This document shows positions 1 to 9,007 of a DNA stretch of 64,000 bases, in pieces; positions within the stretch are counted from its first letter, which is position 1, and each line of letters begins with the position of its first letter. Source of the DNA: Bordetella petrii (GTDB lineage: Bacteria; Pseudomonadota; Gammaproteobacteria; Burkholderiales; Burkholderiaceae_B). Location: positions 3,100,001 through 3,164,000 of the forward strand of contig NC_010170.1 in NCBI RefSeq assembly GCF_000067205.1, given 5' to 3'. The notes under the pieces are model-generated. The model did not search any database, was not told the DNA's origin, and worked only from the letters and a program-made list of their open reading frames with translations. A program made the translations under genes and the position numbers.

Positions 1-1654
1 TGCGCCCTTTTTCAAGCACGAAGATGGTGTCGGCGTGCATGATGGTCGACAGCCGGTGCGCAATCAGGATGGTGATCTGCGTGCGGCTGGCCGAAATGCG
101 CCGCACCGTATCCGATATCTGTTCTTCGGTCAGCGAATCCAGGGCCGACGTGGCTTCGTCGAAGATCAGCAGGCGCGGCCGGCGTATCAGGGCGCGCGCG
201 ATCGACAACCGCTGCTTTTCGCCGCCCGACAGCTTCAGGCCCATTTCGCCGATATGCGTGCCCAGCCCGTCAGGCGACTTCTGCAACAGGTAGCCGCACG
301 CCGCCTGTTCCATGGCCGCCACGATCTCGTCATCGGTAGCGTCGGACTTCACCAGCCGGATGTTGTCGCGCAGCGTGCCGGCGAACAGGTAGGGTTCCTG
401 CGTCACCAGGCCCACCTGCCGGCGCGCGCGGTTGTAGCGCAGCGCCTTGGTGGAAATATCGTTGTAGAACACCTCGCCGACCGCTGGCGTGTACAAGCCC
501 AGCAACAGCTTCACCAGGGTCGACTTGCCCGAGCCCGACGGCCCCACGAAGGCAATGGTGTCGCCCAGCCCCGCCGAAAACGAAACCCCGTCCAGCGCGT
601 TGCTGGCCGCGCCCTTGTGGCGGAACGCCACATTGGCAAAGCGCACGTGCGTAATCGGGCCGCTGTCCTGCGGCGACTCGGGGCGCCGGTCGATGGGCTT
701 TTTCATCAGCGCCTCGAAGCTCGACAGCGATGCATCGGCTTCGCGGTACGCCAGGATGATATTGCCCAGTTCTTGCAACGGCGCGAATATCGCCACCGAA
801 ATGAACTGCATGGCAATCAGCTCGCCAGTGCTCAGCACGTCGCGAAAAATCAGCCACAGCAGCGCGAACAGAATCGCCAGCTTCAGCATGCTGAGCGTCA
901 CGCCCTGCAGGAATGACAGTAGCCGGATGCGCTTGACCTTCTGCATTTCCAGCTCGAAGATGCGCACCGTCTGGGCCTGCAGCCGGCGGATCTCGGGAAA
1001 AGTCAGGCCCAGGCTCTTTATCAGTTCGATATTGCGCAGCGATTCGGCAATGAAACCCGAGCTGCGATTGGTTTCGCGCACGATGGAACGCTGCTGGCTC
1101 TTGATCTCGCGGCTCAACAGACCGGTCAGACCGCCCAGCACCAGCACCCCGATCAGGAACACTGGCACCAGCAGCCAGTGCCGCGTCACCGCGTACCAGA
1201 CCAGGAAGCCCATGCCCACCGCCGCGGCGAACACGGTGTTGATGAACGAATTGATGAAACGCTCGCTGTCGCTGCGCACCTTCTGCAGCAGCGACAGCGT
1301 TTCGCCGCTGCGCAGGTCTTCGAATTCCTGGAATTTCAGGCGCAGCGCCTGGCGCAGGCCGTCGTTGAACAGCTGCGTGCCGAACTTCTGCACCACCAGG
1401 CGCGTCACGTATTCCTGCAGCGCCTTGGCCAGCCGCGACAGCACGGCAATCAGCACCGCCAGCGCCAGCAGGCCCAATACGCCCGACACCAGCTCGTCGT
1501 CGGTCTTGCCGCCGCGATTGATGGCGTATTCATCGATGATCTTGCCGAAAATAATCGGGTCGATCAGCGCCAGCACCTGGCTGGCGCCGGCCAGCAACAG
1601 GGCCAGCACGGCCAGCCGGCCATGCGGGCGCAGGTAGGCCCACAGTATCCGCAT
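1..1654 (-). CDS. ABC exporter, fused permease and ATPase (3' end beyond window)
   Basis: About 551 residues are visible and the C-terminal end lies outside the window. The N-terminal ~300 residues are hydrophobic, as in the six-helix membrane domain of type IV (MsbA/LmrA-like) exporters. The ATPase follows, with Walker A GPSGSGKST near base 535, signature LSGGEKQR near base 225 and Walker B LLIFDEATSALD near base 165. Family knowledge: such half-transporters dimerise in the inner membrane and export lipids, drugs or peptides; the substrate cannot be read here. The start ATG (MRILWAYLRPHG) lies 6 bases downstream of the slyX stop, so the two genes are probably cotranscribed. Confidence 0.9.
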   Translation of the reverse strand, partial: MRILWAYLRPHGRLAVLALLLAGASQVLALIDPIIFGKIIDEYAINRGGKTDDELVSGVLGLLALAVLIAVLSRLAKALQEYVTRLVVQKFGTQLFNDGLRQALRLKFQEFEDLRSGETLSLLQKVRSDSERFINSFINTVFAAAVGMGFLVWYAVTRHWLLVPVFLIGVLVLGGLTGLLSREIKSQQRSIVRETNRSSGFIAESLRNIELIKSLGLTFPEIRRLQAQTVRIFELEMQKVKRIRLLSFLQGVTLSMLKLAILFALLWLIFRDVLSTGELIAMQFISVAIFAPLQELGNIILAYREADASLSSFEALMKKPIDRRPESPQDSGPITHVRFANVAFRHKGAASNALDGVSFSAGLGDTIAFVGPSGSGKSTLVKLLLGLYTPAVGEVFYNDISTKALRYNRARRQVGLVTQEPYLFAGTLRDNIRLVKSDATDDEIVAAMEQAACGYLLQKSPDGLGTHIGEMGLKLSGGEKQRLSIARALIRRPRLLIFDEATSALDSLTEEQISDTVRRISASRTQITILIAHRLSTIMHADTIFVLEKGR

Positions 1655-1659
1655 CGGGC

Positions 1660-1878
1660 TCAGTAATGCGGCGGCAGCTCGTCGCGCAGGCTGCGAAAGC
1701 CCGCGCCGGCGCTGTCCGGCATCTGCTGGCGCAGTTCGGCCAGCTCGCGCAGCAGGCGGTCGATCTGCTGCTGCTGGCGGAACAGCGCCTGGTTCAACTG
1801 GTCTAGCATGTCATCGGCCAGGCCCAGCTTGATCTCCAGGTCGGCCAGGCGTCGTTCGGTATCAACAGGTTCGGTCAT
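1660..1878 (-). CDS. slyX: SlyX family protein
   Basis: This 72-residue protein is mostly a predicted coiled coil: MTEPVDTERRLADLEIKLGL, then a Gln-rich heptad segment (ALFRQQQQIDRLLRELAELR), ending in LPPHY. That length, the leading acidic helix and the PPHY tail are typical of SlyX, a small conserved protein of unknown molecular role. I chose the ATG at 1878; an in-frame ATG at 1890 would add four residues. It sits directly upstream of the ABC exporter on the same strand. Confidence 0.85.
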   Translation of the reverse strand: MTEPVDTERRLADLEIKLGLADDMLDQLNQALFRQQQQIDRLLRELAELRQQMPDSAGAGFRSLRDELPPHY

Positions 1879-1901
1879 CGATATGCGCATCCAAAGCGAA
1901 G

Positions 1902-2588
1902 TCAGTCGCGCGCCAGCCGGCTGCGCGGCCGGCCCTGCGCGTCGAAATTGCCGGGCGCCAGCCAGGCCTGCATTGCGGCCCGCCGCGCCGGCCACTCATC
2001 GGCCAGCAACGAATGCCAGGCCACGTCGCCGCGCCGGCCCTTCACGTTCACCGCCGAGCGCCACACGCCTTCGGGCTTGAACCCGTAGCGCCGCGCGGCG
2101 CCGGCGGAAGGCTGGTTATCGGCCATGCAGCGCCACACCATGCGCTGGTAGCCCAGTTCATCAAAAGCATAGCGCAGCAGCAGGAACACCGCCTCGGTCG
2201 CGGCGCGGCTGCGCTGCAGCGCGGGGCTGAACCAGATGCTGCCGATCTCGATGGCTGCGTCTTCGGGGTAGATGTCGCAAAGCGACACCCAGCCCAGCGC
2301 CGCCATGCCCGGGCGCGGGCACACCGCCCAAAACGGCTGGTGCGCGCGGCCGGCCAGCTCGCGCACCTGCGCCCGCAAAGCGTCGCGGCTGGCAAAGGGA
2401 CCATAGCGCAGATAATGCCACGACGCCTCGGCGCCCTGAGCGGCCTGCCACAAGGCATCCACATGGGCGTCGCCCAGCGGCTCCAGCAGCGCCGCGTCGC
2501 CCTCGAAGCACAGACGCTCGGGAAACCGCGCGGCGGGCGTCGCAATAAGCACGCCGCCGCCAGGGCAACTTGCCGGCGCGGCGCTCAT
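1902..2588 (-). CDS. GNAT family N-acetyltransferase (RimJ/RimL-like)
   Basis: A 228-residue protein of the Acetyltransf_3 type. Visible family features are the loading segment ALGWVSLCDIYPEDAAIEIGS, the helix QRSRAATEAVFLLLRYAFDELGYQRMVWRC, and the closing NQPSAGAARRYGFKPEGVWR. Such enzymes transfer acetyl from acetyl-CoA to an amine or a protein N-terminus; the substrate is unknown. The start ATG overlaps the stop of the upstream garD-like gene by 4 bases (2585-2588), so translation is probably coupled. Confidence 0.88.
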   Translation of the reverse strand: MSAAPASCPGGGVLIATPAARFPERLCFEGDAALLEPLGDAHVDALWQAAQGAEASWHYLRYGPFASRDALRAQVRELAGRAHQPFWAVCPRPGMAALGWVSLCDIYPEDAAIEIGSIWFSPALQRSRAATEAVFLLLRYAFDELGYQRMVWRCMADNQPSAGAARRYGFKPEGVWRSAVNVKGRRGDVAWHSLLADEWPARRAAMQAWLAPGNFDAQGRPRSRLARD

Positions 2589-4147
2589 GTCACCGGGCCC
2601 GGGTTGAACAGCGCCAGCGCATTATGCAGCTTCAGCTTCTCGGCACAGGTCTGCCGCCGGCCGCTGGCCACGTCCAGCATCAGACGAAACAATTCCCAGC
2701 CCACATCCTCGATCGACGCCGCGCCAGTGGCGATGCGGCCGGCGTCCACATCCATCAGGTCGTGCCAGCGGCGCGCCAGGTCGCTGCGCGTGGCCACCTT
2801 GATCACCGGCACCTGCGCCAGGCCATAAGGCGTGCCGCGTCCGGTGGTAAAGACGTGCAGGTTCATGCCGGCCGCCAGTTGCAGCGTGCCGCAGATGAAA
2901 TCGCTGGCCGGCGTGGCGCAGAACACCAGCCCCTTGCTGCTCAGTTTTTCACCTGGCGACAGCACGGCGGAAATCGGCGCGGAACCCGACTTCACGATCG
3001 AGCCCATGGCCTTCTCGACAATATTCGACAGCCCGCCCTTCTTGTTGCCCGGCGAGGTATTGGCGCTGCGGTCGGCCATGCCCAGGCTCAGGTAGCGGTC
3101 GTACCAGTCCATTTCGCGCACCAGCGCTTCGGCCACGGCCGGGGTCGCGGCGCGGGCGGTAAGCTGGTCGATGCCATCTCGCACTTCGGTGTTTTCCGAA
3201 AACATCACCGTACCGCCGGCGCGCACCACCAGGTCGGCTGCAAAGCCCACCGCCGGGTTGGCGGTCAGCCCCGAAAACGCATCGCTGCCGCCGCACTGCA
3301 CGCCCACGACCAGGTCCGACACCGGACAGGGCTCGCGCCGCCGGCGATCCAGCACGGCCAGGTGCTTCTCGGCTGTCTGCATGATGGCGCGGATCATCGA
3401 CTCGAAGCCGACGTTTTCTTCGTCTTGCAGGCAAACGGTATCCACTTCGCCGCCCGTGTCCGCGCCCGCGGCAATGGGTATGGCGCCGGCCGGCATCAGG
3501 CGGTCGGGCTGCAGCTTTTCGCAGCCCAGGCTTACCATCATGGCCGTGCCGCCGAAGTTGGGATTGCGGCTGATGTTGCGCAGCGTGCGTATAGGCACCG
3601 CCGCGCCCGGCGCGTCGATGGCCACGCCGCAACCGTAGGTGTGTTCCAGGCCCACCACGTCGTCCACATTGGGATAGCGGGGCAGCAGCTCGGCCTTGAT
3701 GCGCTGCACGGCATGCTCGACCACGCCCTGCACGCATTGCACCGTAGTGGTAATGGCCAGAATGTTGCGCGTGCCCACCGACCCGTCGGCATTGCGATAC
3801 CCCATGAAGGTATGGCCCTCCAGCGCAGGCATGGGCGGCGCTGCGCGTGTAGCCATGGGCAGGTCGTGCAGCGCGCGGGCCGTGGGCAGCGTGGTAACCC
3901 GCTCGTTGACCCAGCTGCCGCGCGGCAACGCCTTGGCCGCATAGCCCACGGTAACGTTGTAGCGCACCACCGGATCGCCCTCGGACAGGTCCGCCAACGC
4001 CACCTTGTGGCCCTGCGGAATCGCCTCGCGCAGCACCAGTCCGTCCGGCAGTTCAGCGCCGGCCGGCAGGCCGCCATCGTTGACGATGATGGCGACGTTG
4101 TCGGCATCGTGGACTTTGATGTACAGCGGGCGTGCGGCGACTGTCAT
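2585..4147 (-). CDS. garD: UxaA/GarD family sugar-acid dehydratase (galactarate dehydratase-like)
   Basis: A 520-residue protein with an N-terminal SAF-like domain (~1-95) and a C-terminal UxaA/GarD domain containing GLEHTYGCGVAID, VSLGCEKLQPDRL, QCGGSDAFSGLTANPAVG and FSENTEVRDG. Galactarate dehydratase removes water from meso-galactarate to give 5-dehydro-4-deoxy-glucarate. The overall length fits GarD, since SAF and UxaA domains are separate proteins in some altronate dehydratases. The start is the ATG for MTVAARPLYIK at 4147. The gene symbol is an assignment by resemblance; other aldarate substrates are possible, and no other galactarate-pathway gene is beside it. Confidence 0.82.
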   Translation of the reverse strand: MTVAARPLYIKVHDADNVAIIVNDGGLPAGAELPDGLVLREAIPQGHKVALADLSEGDPVVRYNVTVGYAAKALPRGSWVNERVTTLPTARALHDLPMATRAAPPMPALEGHTFMGYRNADGSVGTRNILAITTTVQCVQGVVEHAVQRIKAELLPRYPNVDDVVGLEHTYGCGVAIDAPGAAVPIRTLRNISRNPNFGGTAMMVSLGCEKLQPDRLMPAGAIPIAAGADTGGEVDTVCLQDEENVGFESMIRAIMQTAEKHLAVLDRRRREPCPVSDLVVGVQCGGSDAFSGLTANPAVGFAADLVVRAGGTVMFSENTEVRDGIDQLTARAATPAVAEALVREMDWYDRYLSLGMADRSANTSPGNKKGGLSNIVEKAMGSIVKSGSAPISAVLSPGEKLSSKGLVFCATPASDFICGTLQLAAGMNLHVFTTGRGTPYGLAQVPVIKVATRSDLARRWHDLMDVDAGRIATGAASIEDVGWELFRLMLDVASGRRQTCAEKLKLHNALALFNPGPVT

Positions 4148-4278
4148 GCGCGGGATCCTGGAAAACACAAGGCGGCACACGCCGCCAATGGCCCATTATC
4201 GCAGTTCCCGCCAGGCGGCCTTGCGGCGTGAATTACAGTGCAACGAACCGGAGGCGTGCCCGTGCGCCGGCCCCTAGC

Positions 4279-5535
4279 ATGGCGGCTTCCCAGCCACCGG
4301 CCGCCTTCATGCCCGCGCCCCCGCTCCTGCCTTCCGCCTTCCGCCGCCTGGCGTGGTCCAACCTGTGCGCGCAGTTTTCCGAACAACTGGCCCTGGCGGC
4401 CGCGCCCCTGGTGGCCGTACTGGCGCTGGGCGCCAGCGCTGCGCAGACCGGCTACCTGCAAACCGCGCAGACCTTGCCTTTCCTGTTGCTGTCGTTGCCG
4501 GCCGGCGTGCTGGCCGACCGCGTTTCGCGGCGCGGCCTGATGACCGCCGCCGAGGCGCTCCGCGCCGCGGCACTGCTGGGCCTGCTGACATTGCTGTGGA
4601 TGCGGGCGTTGAACCTTGCCTGGCTGGCGGCGCTGGGCTTCGCGGGCGCCATCGGCACCGTGGTCTACAACGTGGCCGCTCCGGCGCTGGTGCCCACGCT
4701 GGTGCCGGCCGCACGGCTGGGGGCCGCCAACCGCTGGCTCGAACTGGCGCGCAGCAGCGCCTTCGCCGCCGGCCCCGCGGTGGGCGGCGCATTGGTGGGC
4801 ACCATGGGCGCGCCGGTCGCCTATATGCTGGCCGCCGCCCTCTCGCTACTAGCTGTCATGTGGCTGGCCGGCCTGCCCGCCAGCTCCGCGCCGGCGCGCC
4901 GCCACCAGCATCCACTGCGCGAGCTCGCAGAAGGCGCTCGCTACGTCGCCACGCATGCCTTGCTGCGGCCCATATTGATCACCGCGATCTTCTTCAACAC
5001 CGCCTGGTTCATCCTGCAGGCCATCTACGTCGCCTACGCCATCGACGCCCTGGCCCTGGACGCTGGCCAGGTCGGGCTGACACTGGGCGTCTACGGCGCC
5101 GGCATGGTCGCGGGCGCGCTGGCCGCGCCGTGCCTGGCGCGCCGCCTGCCCTTTGGCGGCGTGATCGCCGCCGGCCCGCTGGCCGCGCTGGTGGCTGCCG
5201 CGCTCATGCTGGGCACCCTGGCCTGGCCTTCGGGCCTGCTGGCGGGCGCGGCGTTCTTCCTGTTCGGCGCGGGGCCCATCCTGTGGACCATCGCCACCAC
5301 CACGCTGCGCCAGGCCGTCACGCCCAACGCCATGCTGGGGCGGGTATCGGCCATCATCGTCACGGCCACCTTCGGCGCCCGCCCGATCGGCGCGGCGCTG
5401 GGCGCCCTGCTGGCGGCGCGCTACGGCACTGCCGCCTGCCTATGGGCCATGGCGGCGGGGTTCGTGGTGCAATTCGGCGTGCTGTTCAGCTCGCCAGTGC
5501 GGCGCCTGCGGGAAGACGGCCTCCGGCTACGCTAG
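4279..5535 (+). CDS. MFS transporter (EntS/MFS_3-like)
   Basis: A 418-residue integral membrane protein with about twelve hydrophobic segments. It shows the N-half motif LPFLLLSLPAGVLADRVSRRGLM and the arrangement of the EntS/MefA-like branch of the major facilitator superfamily, which are usually exporters. The ATG at 4279 (MAASQPP) is preferred; an ATG at 4309 would shorten it by ten residues. It is divergent from the garD-like gene, with a 131-base shared upstream region. Its stop overlaps the stop of a tiny convergent gene by two bases. Substrate unknown. Confidence 0.85.
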   Translation: MAASQPPAAFMPAPPLLPSAFRRLAWSNLCAQFSEQLALAAAPLVAVLALGASAAQTGYLQTAQTLPFLLLSLPAGVLADRVSRRGLMTAAEALRAAALLGLLTLLWMRALNLAWLAALGFAGAIGTVVYNVAAPALVPTLVPAARLGAANRWLELARSSAFAAGPAVGGALVGTMGAPVAYMLAAALSLLAVMWLAGLPASSAPARRHQHPLRELAEGARYVATHALLRPILITAIFFNTAWFILQAIYVAYAIDALALDAGQVGLTLGVYGAGMVAGALAAPCLARRLPFGGVIAAGPLAALVAAALMLGTLAWPSGLLAGAAFFLFGAGPILWTIATTTLRQAVTPNAMLGRVSAIIVTATFGARPIGAALGALLAARYGTAACLWAMAAGFVVQFGVLFSSPVRRLREDGLRLR

Positions 5536-5666
5536 TCCCGGCTTTCCAGGCCCATGGCGATTCCCAGCGCCACGCCGATGCCGATGCCCATGGCAATGTT
5601 GTCCAGGGCGACGCCGATGGCCGCGCCTATGGCAATGCCTACGGCGAGTGACGTGCCTTTCTTCAT
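5532..5666 (-). CDS. 44-residue glycine-rich membrane peptide
   Basis: The reading frame MKKGTSLAVGIAIGAAIG..., ending in GLESRD, encodes 44 residues. It has a basic N-terminus and two hydrophobic stretches rich in GxxxG-type glycine spacing (AVGIAIGAAIG and GIGIGVALGIAMG). This resembles small glycine-zipper membrane peptides annotated as hypothetical in many proteobacteria. Translation support is the composition and the clean start MKKG; the function is unknown. It converges on the MFS gene with a two-base overlap of stops. Confidence 0.6.
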   Translation of the reverse strand: MKKGTSLAVGIAIGAAIGVALDNIAMGIGIGVALGIAMGLESRD

Positions 5667-5770
5667 CAGTGCAGAATAGCATTCGCGCGCGGCCCGACAC
5701 CGCCCTGCCGCCATCACATTGCGGCGCCCGGCGTGAGCGCTTCCCACCAGCACCGCGGGGCCGTGGGCGC

Positions 5771-7057
5771 CTATGCTACCGCCTGCGCATGCCGGCGCTG
5801 CCGCCCCGCCAGCAGCACCGCCGCCGCGCCCAGCTGCATCAACGCCGCCGCTACGAACAGTAGCCCGTCCTGCCCGAACGCGGCGCCCCATTCGCGCAGC
5901 AGGCCAAACAAGGCCGGCGCGAAGGCGTAGCCGGCCTGGCCCGCCGCCGTCACCCAGGCCACCACCCGCGCCACGTCCGCCGGCCGGAAATCGGCCTGCG
6001 CAATCAAGGGCGGCAGCGAAGTCACATTGCCCAGACCCATGCCGAACAGGCAGCACCCCAGCACCATGCCGGCGCCCGACGTGCCCGCGCCCAGCAATAC
6101 CATGGAACCCAGCGCCTGCAAGCCCAGGTTGAATGCCGCGGCCTTGCGGCGGTCCATCTGCGGCGACATCACCCGCCCCAGCACCAGGCGGCCGCCAATG
6201 GCGCAGGCGGTAGCCAGGCCCATGGCCGCCCCGGCCGGCCCGCTGCCCAGCACCGGTGCCAGCATCGAGAACAGATGCGCCACCAACCCAACCTGCGCGA
6301 ACAGCCCCAGCGACGCGCCCAGCGCCAGGGTGCGCAGCCGCCTGTCGCGGCGCGGCGCGTCCAGGGCCGCCGCGTGCGCCACAGGCGCCGGGGTAGCGGC
6401 GCGGGCGGACTGCGCGGCATCGCCGTCGGGCGCCACGCCCAGCGCGGCGGGCGTCTGCCGCAGCATGCCCCAGGCCAGCCCGCCAATCACCACCAGCATG
6501 GCCGCCGCCACGGCCATCACCGCCGTGCCGAATCCCATGGCGGCGATCAGCGCCACCCATAAAGGCGAGAACACCACCCCGCCCAGGCTGGCGCCATTGA
6601 AAGCCATGCTCAGCGCCGCGGGCCGGCGGCGCTCGAACCATGGCGAGACCATGGCGTTGAGCGCCGCACCGCTGGTCATGGCCCAGCCCGCGCCGCTGAA
6701 CAAGGCCGCCAGATACAGTTGCCAGGGTTCGCGCGCATGCCCCCAGCCCAGCAGGCCCACCGCCGTCAGCAGCGCGCCTGCGCCGGTGACCGCCGCCACG
6801 CCGTAGCGGCGATGCAGTGTGCCCAGGCTCGCCACCACGCCGGAACCGCACAGAAAGTGCACCGTAATGGCCGACGACACCAGCGCCACCGACCAGCCGC
6901 GCGTCGCATGCAGCACGCCCAGGAAGATGGGCGGCCCATAAAACCCGATACCCCAGGCGAACAGCGCAATGGTGAACGCGGCCGCCACCACCCGCCAGCC
7001 AAAGAACATGCGTGGTCGAACAGCCCGCGACATCGCCTGCCTGGATTTCTGCATCAT
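5771..7057 (-). CDS. MFS transporter
   Basis: A 428-residue transporter with twelve hydrophobic segments, beginning MFFGWRVVAAAFTIALFAWG. The FFGWR opening and the HTLHRRYG-like loop are seen in the MCT/OFA-like MFS branch that carries monocarboxylates and related anions, so import or export of an organic acid is an inference. The start at 7057 (MMQKSRQAM) follows AGGAAAA at good spacing; longer in-frame starts lack such a site. It is flanked by a GFA-type gene on the same strand about 90 bases upstream. Confidence 0.85.
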   Translation of the reverse strand: MMQKSRQAMSRAVRPRMFFGWRVVAAAFTIALFAWGIGFYGPPIFLGVLHATRGWSVALVSSAITVHFLCGSGVVASLGTLHRRYGVAAVTGAGALLTAVGLLGWGHAREPWQLYLAALFSGAGWAMTSGAALNAMVSPWFERRRPAALSMAFNGASLGGVVFSPLWVALIAAMGFGTAVMAVAAAMLVVIGGLAWGMLRQTPAALGVAPDGDAAQSARAATPAPVAHAAALDAPRRDRRLRTLALGASLGLFAQVGLVAHLFSMLAPVLGSGPAGAAMGLATACAIGGRLVLGRVMSPQMDRRKAAAFNLGLQALGSMVLLGAGTSGAGMVLGCCLFGMGLGNVTSLPPLIAQADFRPADVARVVAWVTAAGQAGYAFAPALFGLLREWGAAFGQDGLLFVAAALMQLGAAAVLLAGRQRRHAQAVA

Positions 7058-7147
7058 TTTTTCCTGGTCACCCATACCAGGCCTGGAGTCTGCCCGCCCC
7101 CGGGCCGCCAATGCTGCGGCCCATGTCGAAACATCGCGCGTCCGGTT

Positions 7148-7498
7148 CTAGTGGGACGCGCCGTCATATTTCTGCAGCGCCAGGGCATCAAGGTCAATGC
7201 CCGGCACACAGCGCAGATTGACCGCCCGCACCGGCGAGCCATCGGGGTTCGCGCCATAAGCCACGGGCTCGGTGCCGCAATGGCGGCAGAACCGGTGGTC
7301 GATCTTGTGGGTATTGAACCGGTACGACTGCAGGTCGTCCGCGCCCGCGTCCAGCGTGAAAACGTCGGCCGGAAAAAAGCTCAGCAGAAAGCCTTTGCGG
7401 CGGCAGTGCGAACAGTTGCAACTGATGGCCGAACTGGGGAGATCGGCATCGACGGTAAAGCGCACAGCGCCGCAATGGCAGCTACCCTGGAACGGCAT
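7148..7498 (-). CDS. GFA family (Mss4-like) zinc protein
   Basis: A 116-residue protein with the cysteine pattern of the glutathione-dependent formaldehyde-activating (GFA/CENP-V) family: CHCGAVRF near residue 8, CNCSHCRRKG near residue 28 and FCRHCGTEP near residue 71. These bind zinc. Family members are often linked to S-hydroxymethylglutathione formation, but most, including this one, have no proven reaction. Confidence 0.88.
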   Translation of the reverse strand: MPFQGSCHCGAVRFTVDADLPSSAISCNCSHCRRKGFLLSFFPADVFTLDAGADDLQSYRFNTHKIDHRFCRHCGTEPVAYGANPDGSPVRAVNLRCVPGIDLDALALQKYDGASH

Positions 7499-7663
7499 TT
7501 TGGTCTCCTGGTGTATGAAGAAACGGCCCGGTACTGCTGCCAGCCGCGCGGCGGCTCAAGCAGAAAGACAATCATCGTGCAGTCGCCCTGGCGCGTACCG
7601 GTATTCTACGGCGCGCACGCGATGGTATAAGCAAGAACTCATCCACCCACCCCTCGCGCGCCC

Positions 7664-8929
7664 ATGCCCGACTCCACCGCCACCGCCGTATACGGCGACC
7701 CCGTCATGGCCCACGCCGACACGCTGGCGCAATGGTCCGATCACCCTGACAACCTGACCTGCACTTACCTCACGCCCGCGCACCGCGCCACCGCGCGCCA
7801 GCTGGAAACATGGATGCGCGAAGCCGGGTTCGACACGGTGCGGCAAGACGCGGTGGGCAACGTCATCGGCCGCTATCGCGCCGACCCCGTCGTCTCCGAT
7901 CCGAAACTGGTGGCCACCGGCAGCCACTACGACACCGTGCGCAACGGCGGCCGGTACGACGGCCGGCTCGGCATCCTGCTGCCCATCGCGGTCGTGGCCG
8001 AACTGCACCGCAGCGCCCGGCGCCTGCCGTTCGACATCGAGGTCATCGGCTTTGCCGAAGAAGAAGGCGTGCGATACGGCGGCTCGTTCTTGGGCTCGTC
8101 GGCCTACATCGGCGAATTCGACGCGGCCCAGCTCGACCGCCGCGACGCCGACGGCATCACCTTGCGCCAGGCCATGCAGGACGCCGGGCTCGATCCCGCC
8201 CAGGCCGCCAGCCAGCGCGCCGATCCGCGCCTGCACCATTACTTCGAAGTGCACATCGAGCAAGGCCCGGTGCTGCACCAGCGCGGCCTGCCGCTGGGGG
8301 TGGTCACGTCCATCGCCGGTTGCGTGCGGCGCCAGCTGGTGCTGACCGGCGCGGCCGGCCACGCGGGCACCACGCCGATGGACCTGCGCCGCGACGCGGC
8401 CTGCGCGGCCGCCGAAATCGTGCTGGCGGTCGAAACGCGCTGCCGGCAGGAGCCCGGCCTGGTCGGCACAGTGGGCATGCTGCAAGTGCCTGACGGCTCG
8501 ATCAATGTCATGCCCGGCGCCTGCCACCTGACCCTGGACGTGCGCGCCGCGCGCGACGCCGAGCGCAACCAGGCGCTGGCCGACATCGACGCGCGCATCC
8601 AGGAAATCTGCGCCCGCCGCGGCATCGACCATGCCTCGCAGGAACTGATGCGCGTGCCCGCCTCGCCCTGTTCGCCCGCCCACCAAGAACGATGGCGCCA
8701 AGCCGTGGCCGCGCAAGACCTGCCTGTGCTGGACCTGCCCTCCGGGGCCGGCCACGACGCCATGCTGCTGGGCCGCAAGGTGCCGGTCAGCATGCTGTTC
8801 GTGCGCTGCGGCAACGGCGGCGTCAGCCACAACCCGCAGGAAATCATGACCGCCGCCGACGCCCAGCTGGCCGGCCAGGCCGTCATGGACTTCCTCATCC
8901 GCTGCGCGTCCGATATCGAAGCAGCTTAG
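7664..8929 (+). CDS. M20 family hydantoinase/carbamoylase-type amidase (allantoate amidohydrolase-like)
   Basis: A 421-residue binuclear-metal amidohydrolase. Metal-binding and active-site motifs are visible: GSHYDTVRNGGRYDG, EEEGVRYGGSFLGS, HHYFEVHIEQGPVL, then GAGHDAMLLG and GNGGVSHNPQE. This pattern belongs to the AllC / N-carbamoyl-amino-acid amidohydrolase / beta-ureidopropionase group, which hydrolyses ureido C-N bonds. Which ureido compound is used cannot be told. The gene stands alone and converges with a LysR gene across a shared hairpin terminator. Confidence 0.88.
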   Translation: MPDSTATAVYGDPVMAHADTLAQWSDHPDNLTCTYLTPAHRATARQLETWMREAGFDTVRQDAVGNVIGRYRADPVVSDPKLVATGSHYDTVRNGGRYDGRLGILLPIAVVAELHRSARRLPFDIEVIGFAEEEGVRYGGSFLGSSAYIGEFDAAQLDRRDADGITLRQAMQDAGLDPAQAASQRADPRLHHYFEVHIEQGPVLHQRGLPLGVVTSIAGCVRRQLVLTGAAGHAGTTPMDLRRDAACAAAEIVLAVETRCRQEPGLVGTVGMLQVPDGSINVMPGACHLTLDVRAARDAERNQALADIDARIQEICARRGIDHASQELMRVPASPCSPAHQERWRQAVAAQDLPVLDLPSGAGHDAMLLGRKVPVSMLFVRCGNGGVSHNPQEIMTAADAQLAGQAVMDFLIRCASDIEAA

Positions 8930-8940
8930 GTTCACCGCCC

Positions 8941-8977
8941 GTGGTGCCGCGCGGCCAGCCGCAGGCCGCGGCACCAC
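8941..8977. terminator. Bidirectional hairpin terminator
   Basis: A perfect 11-bp inverted repeat, GTGGTGCCGCG (8941-8951) and CGCGGCACCAC (8967-8977), has a 15-base loop and lies between the stops of the convergent M20 and LysR genes. There is no clear U-tract, so efficiency is uncertain. Confidence 0.55.
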
Positions 8978-9007
8978 GCAAGAAACAACCCACCCCGGCC
9001 GCCTCGC

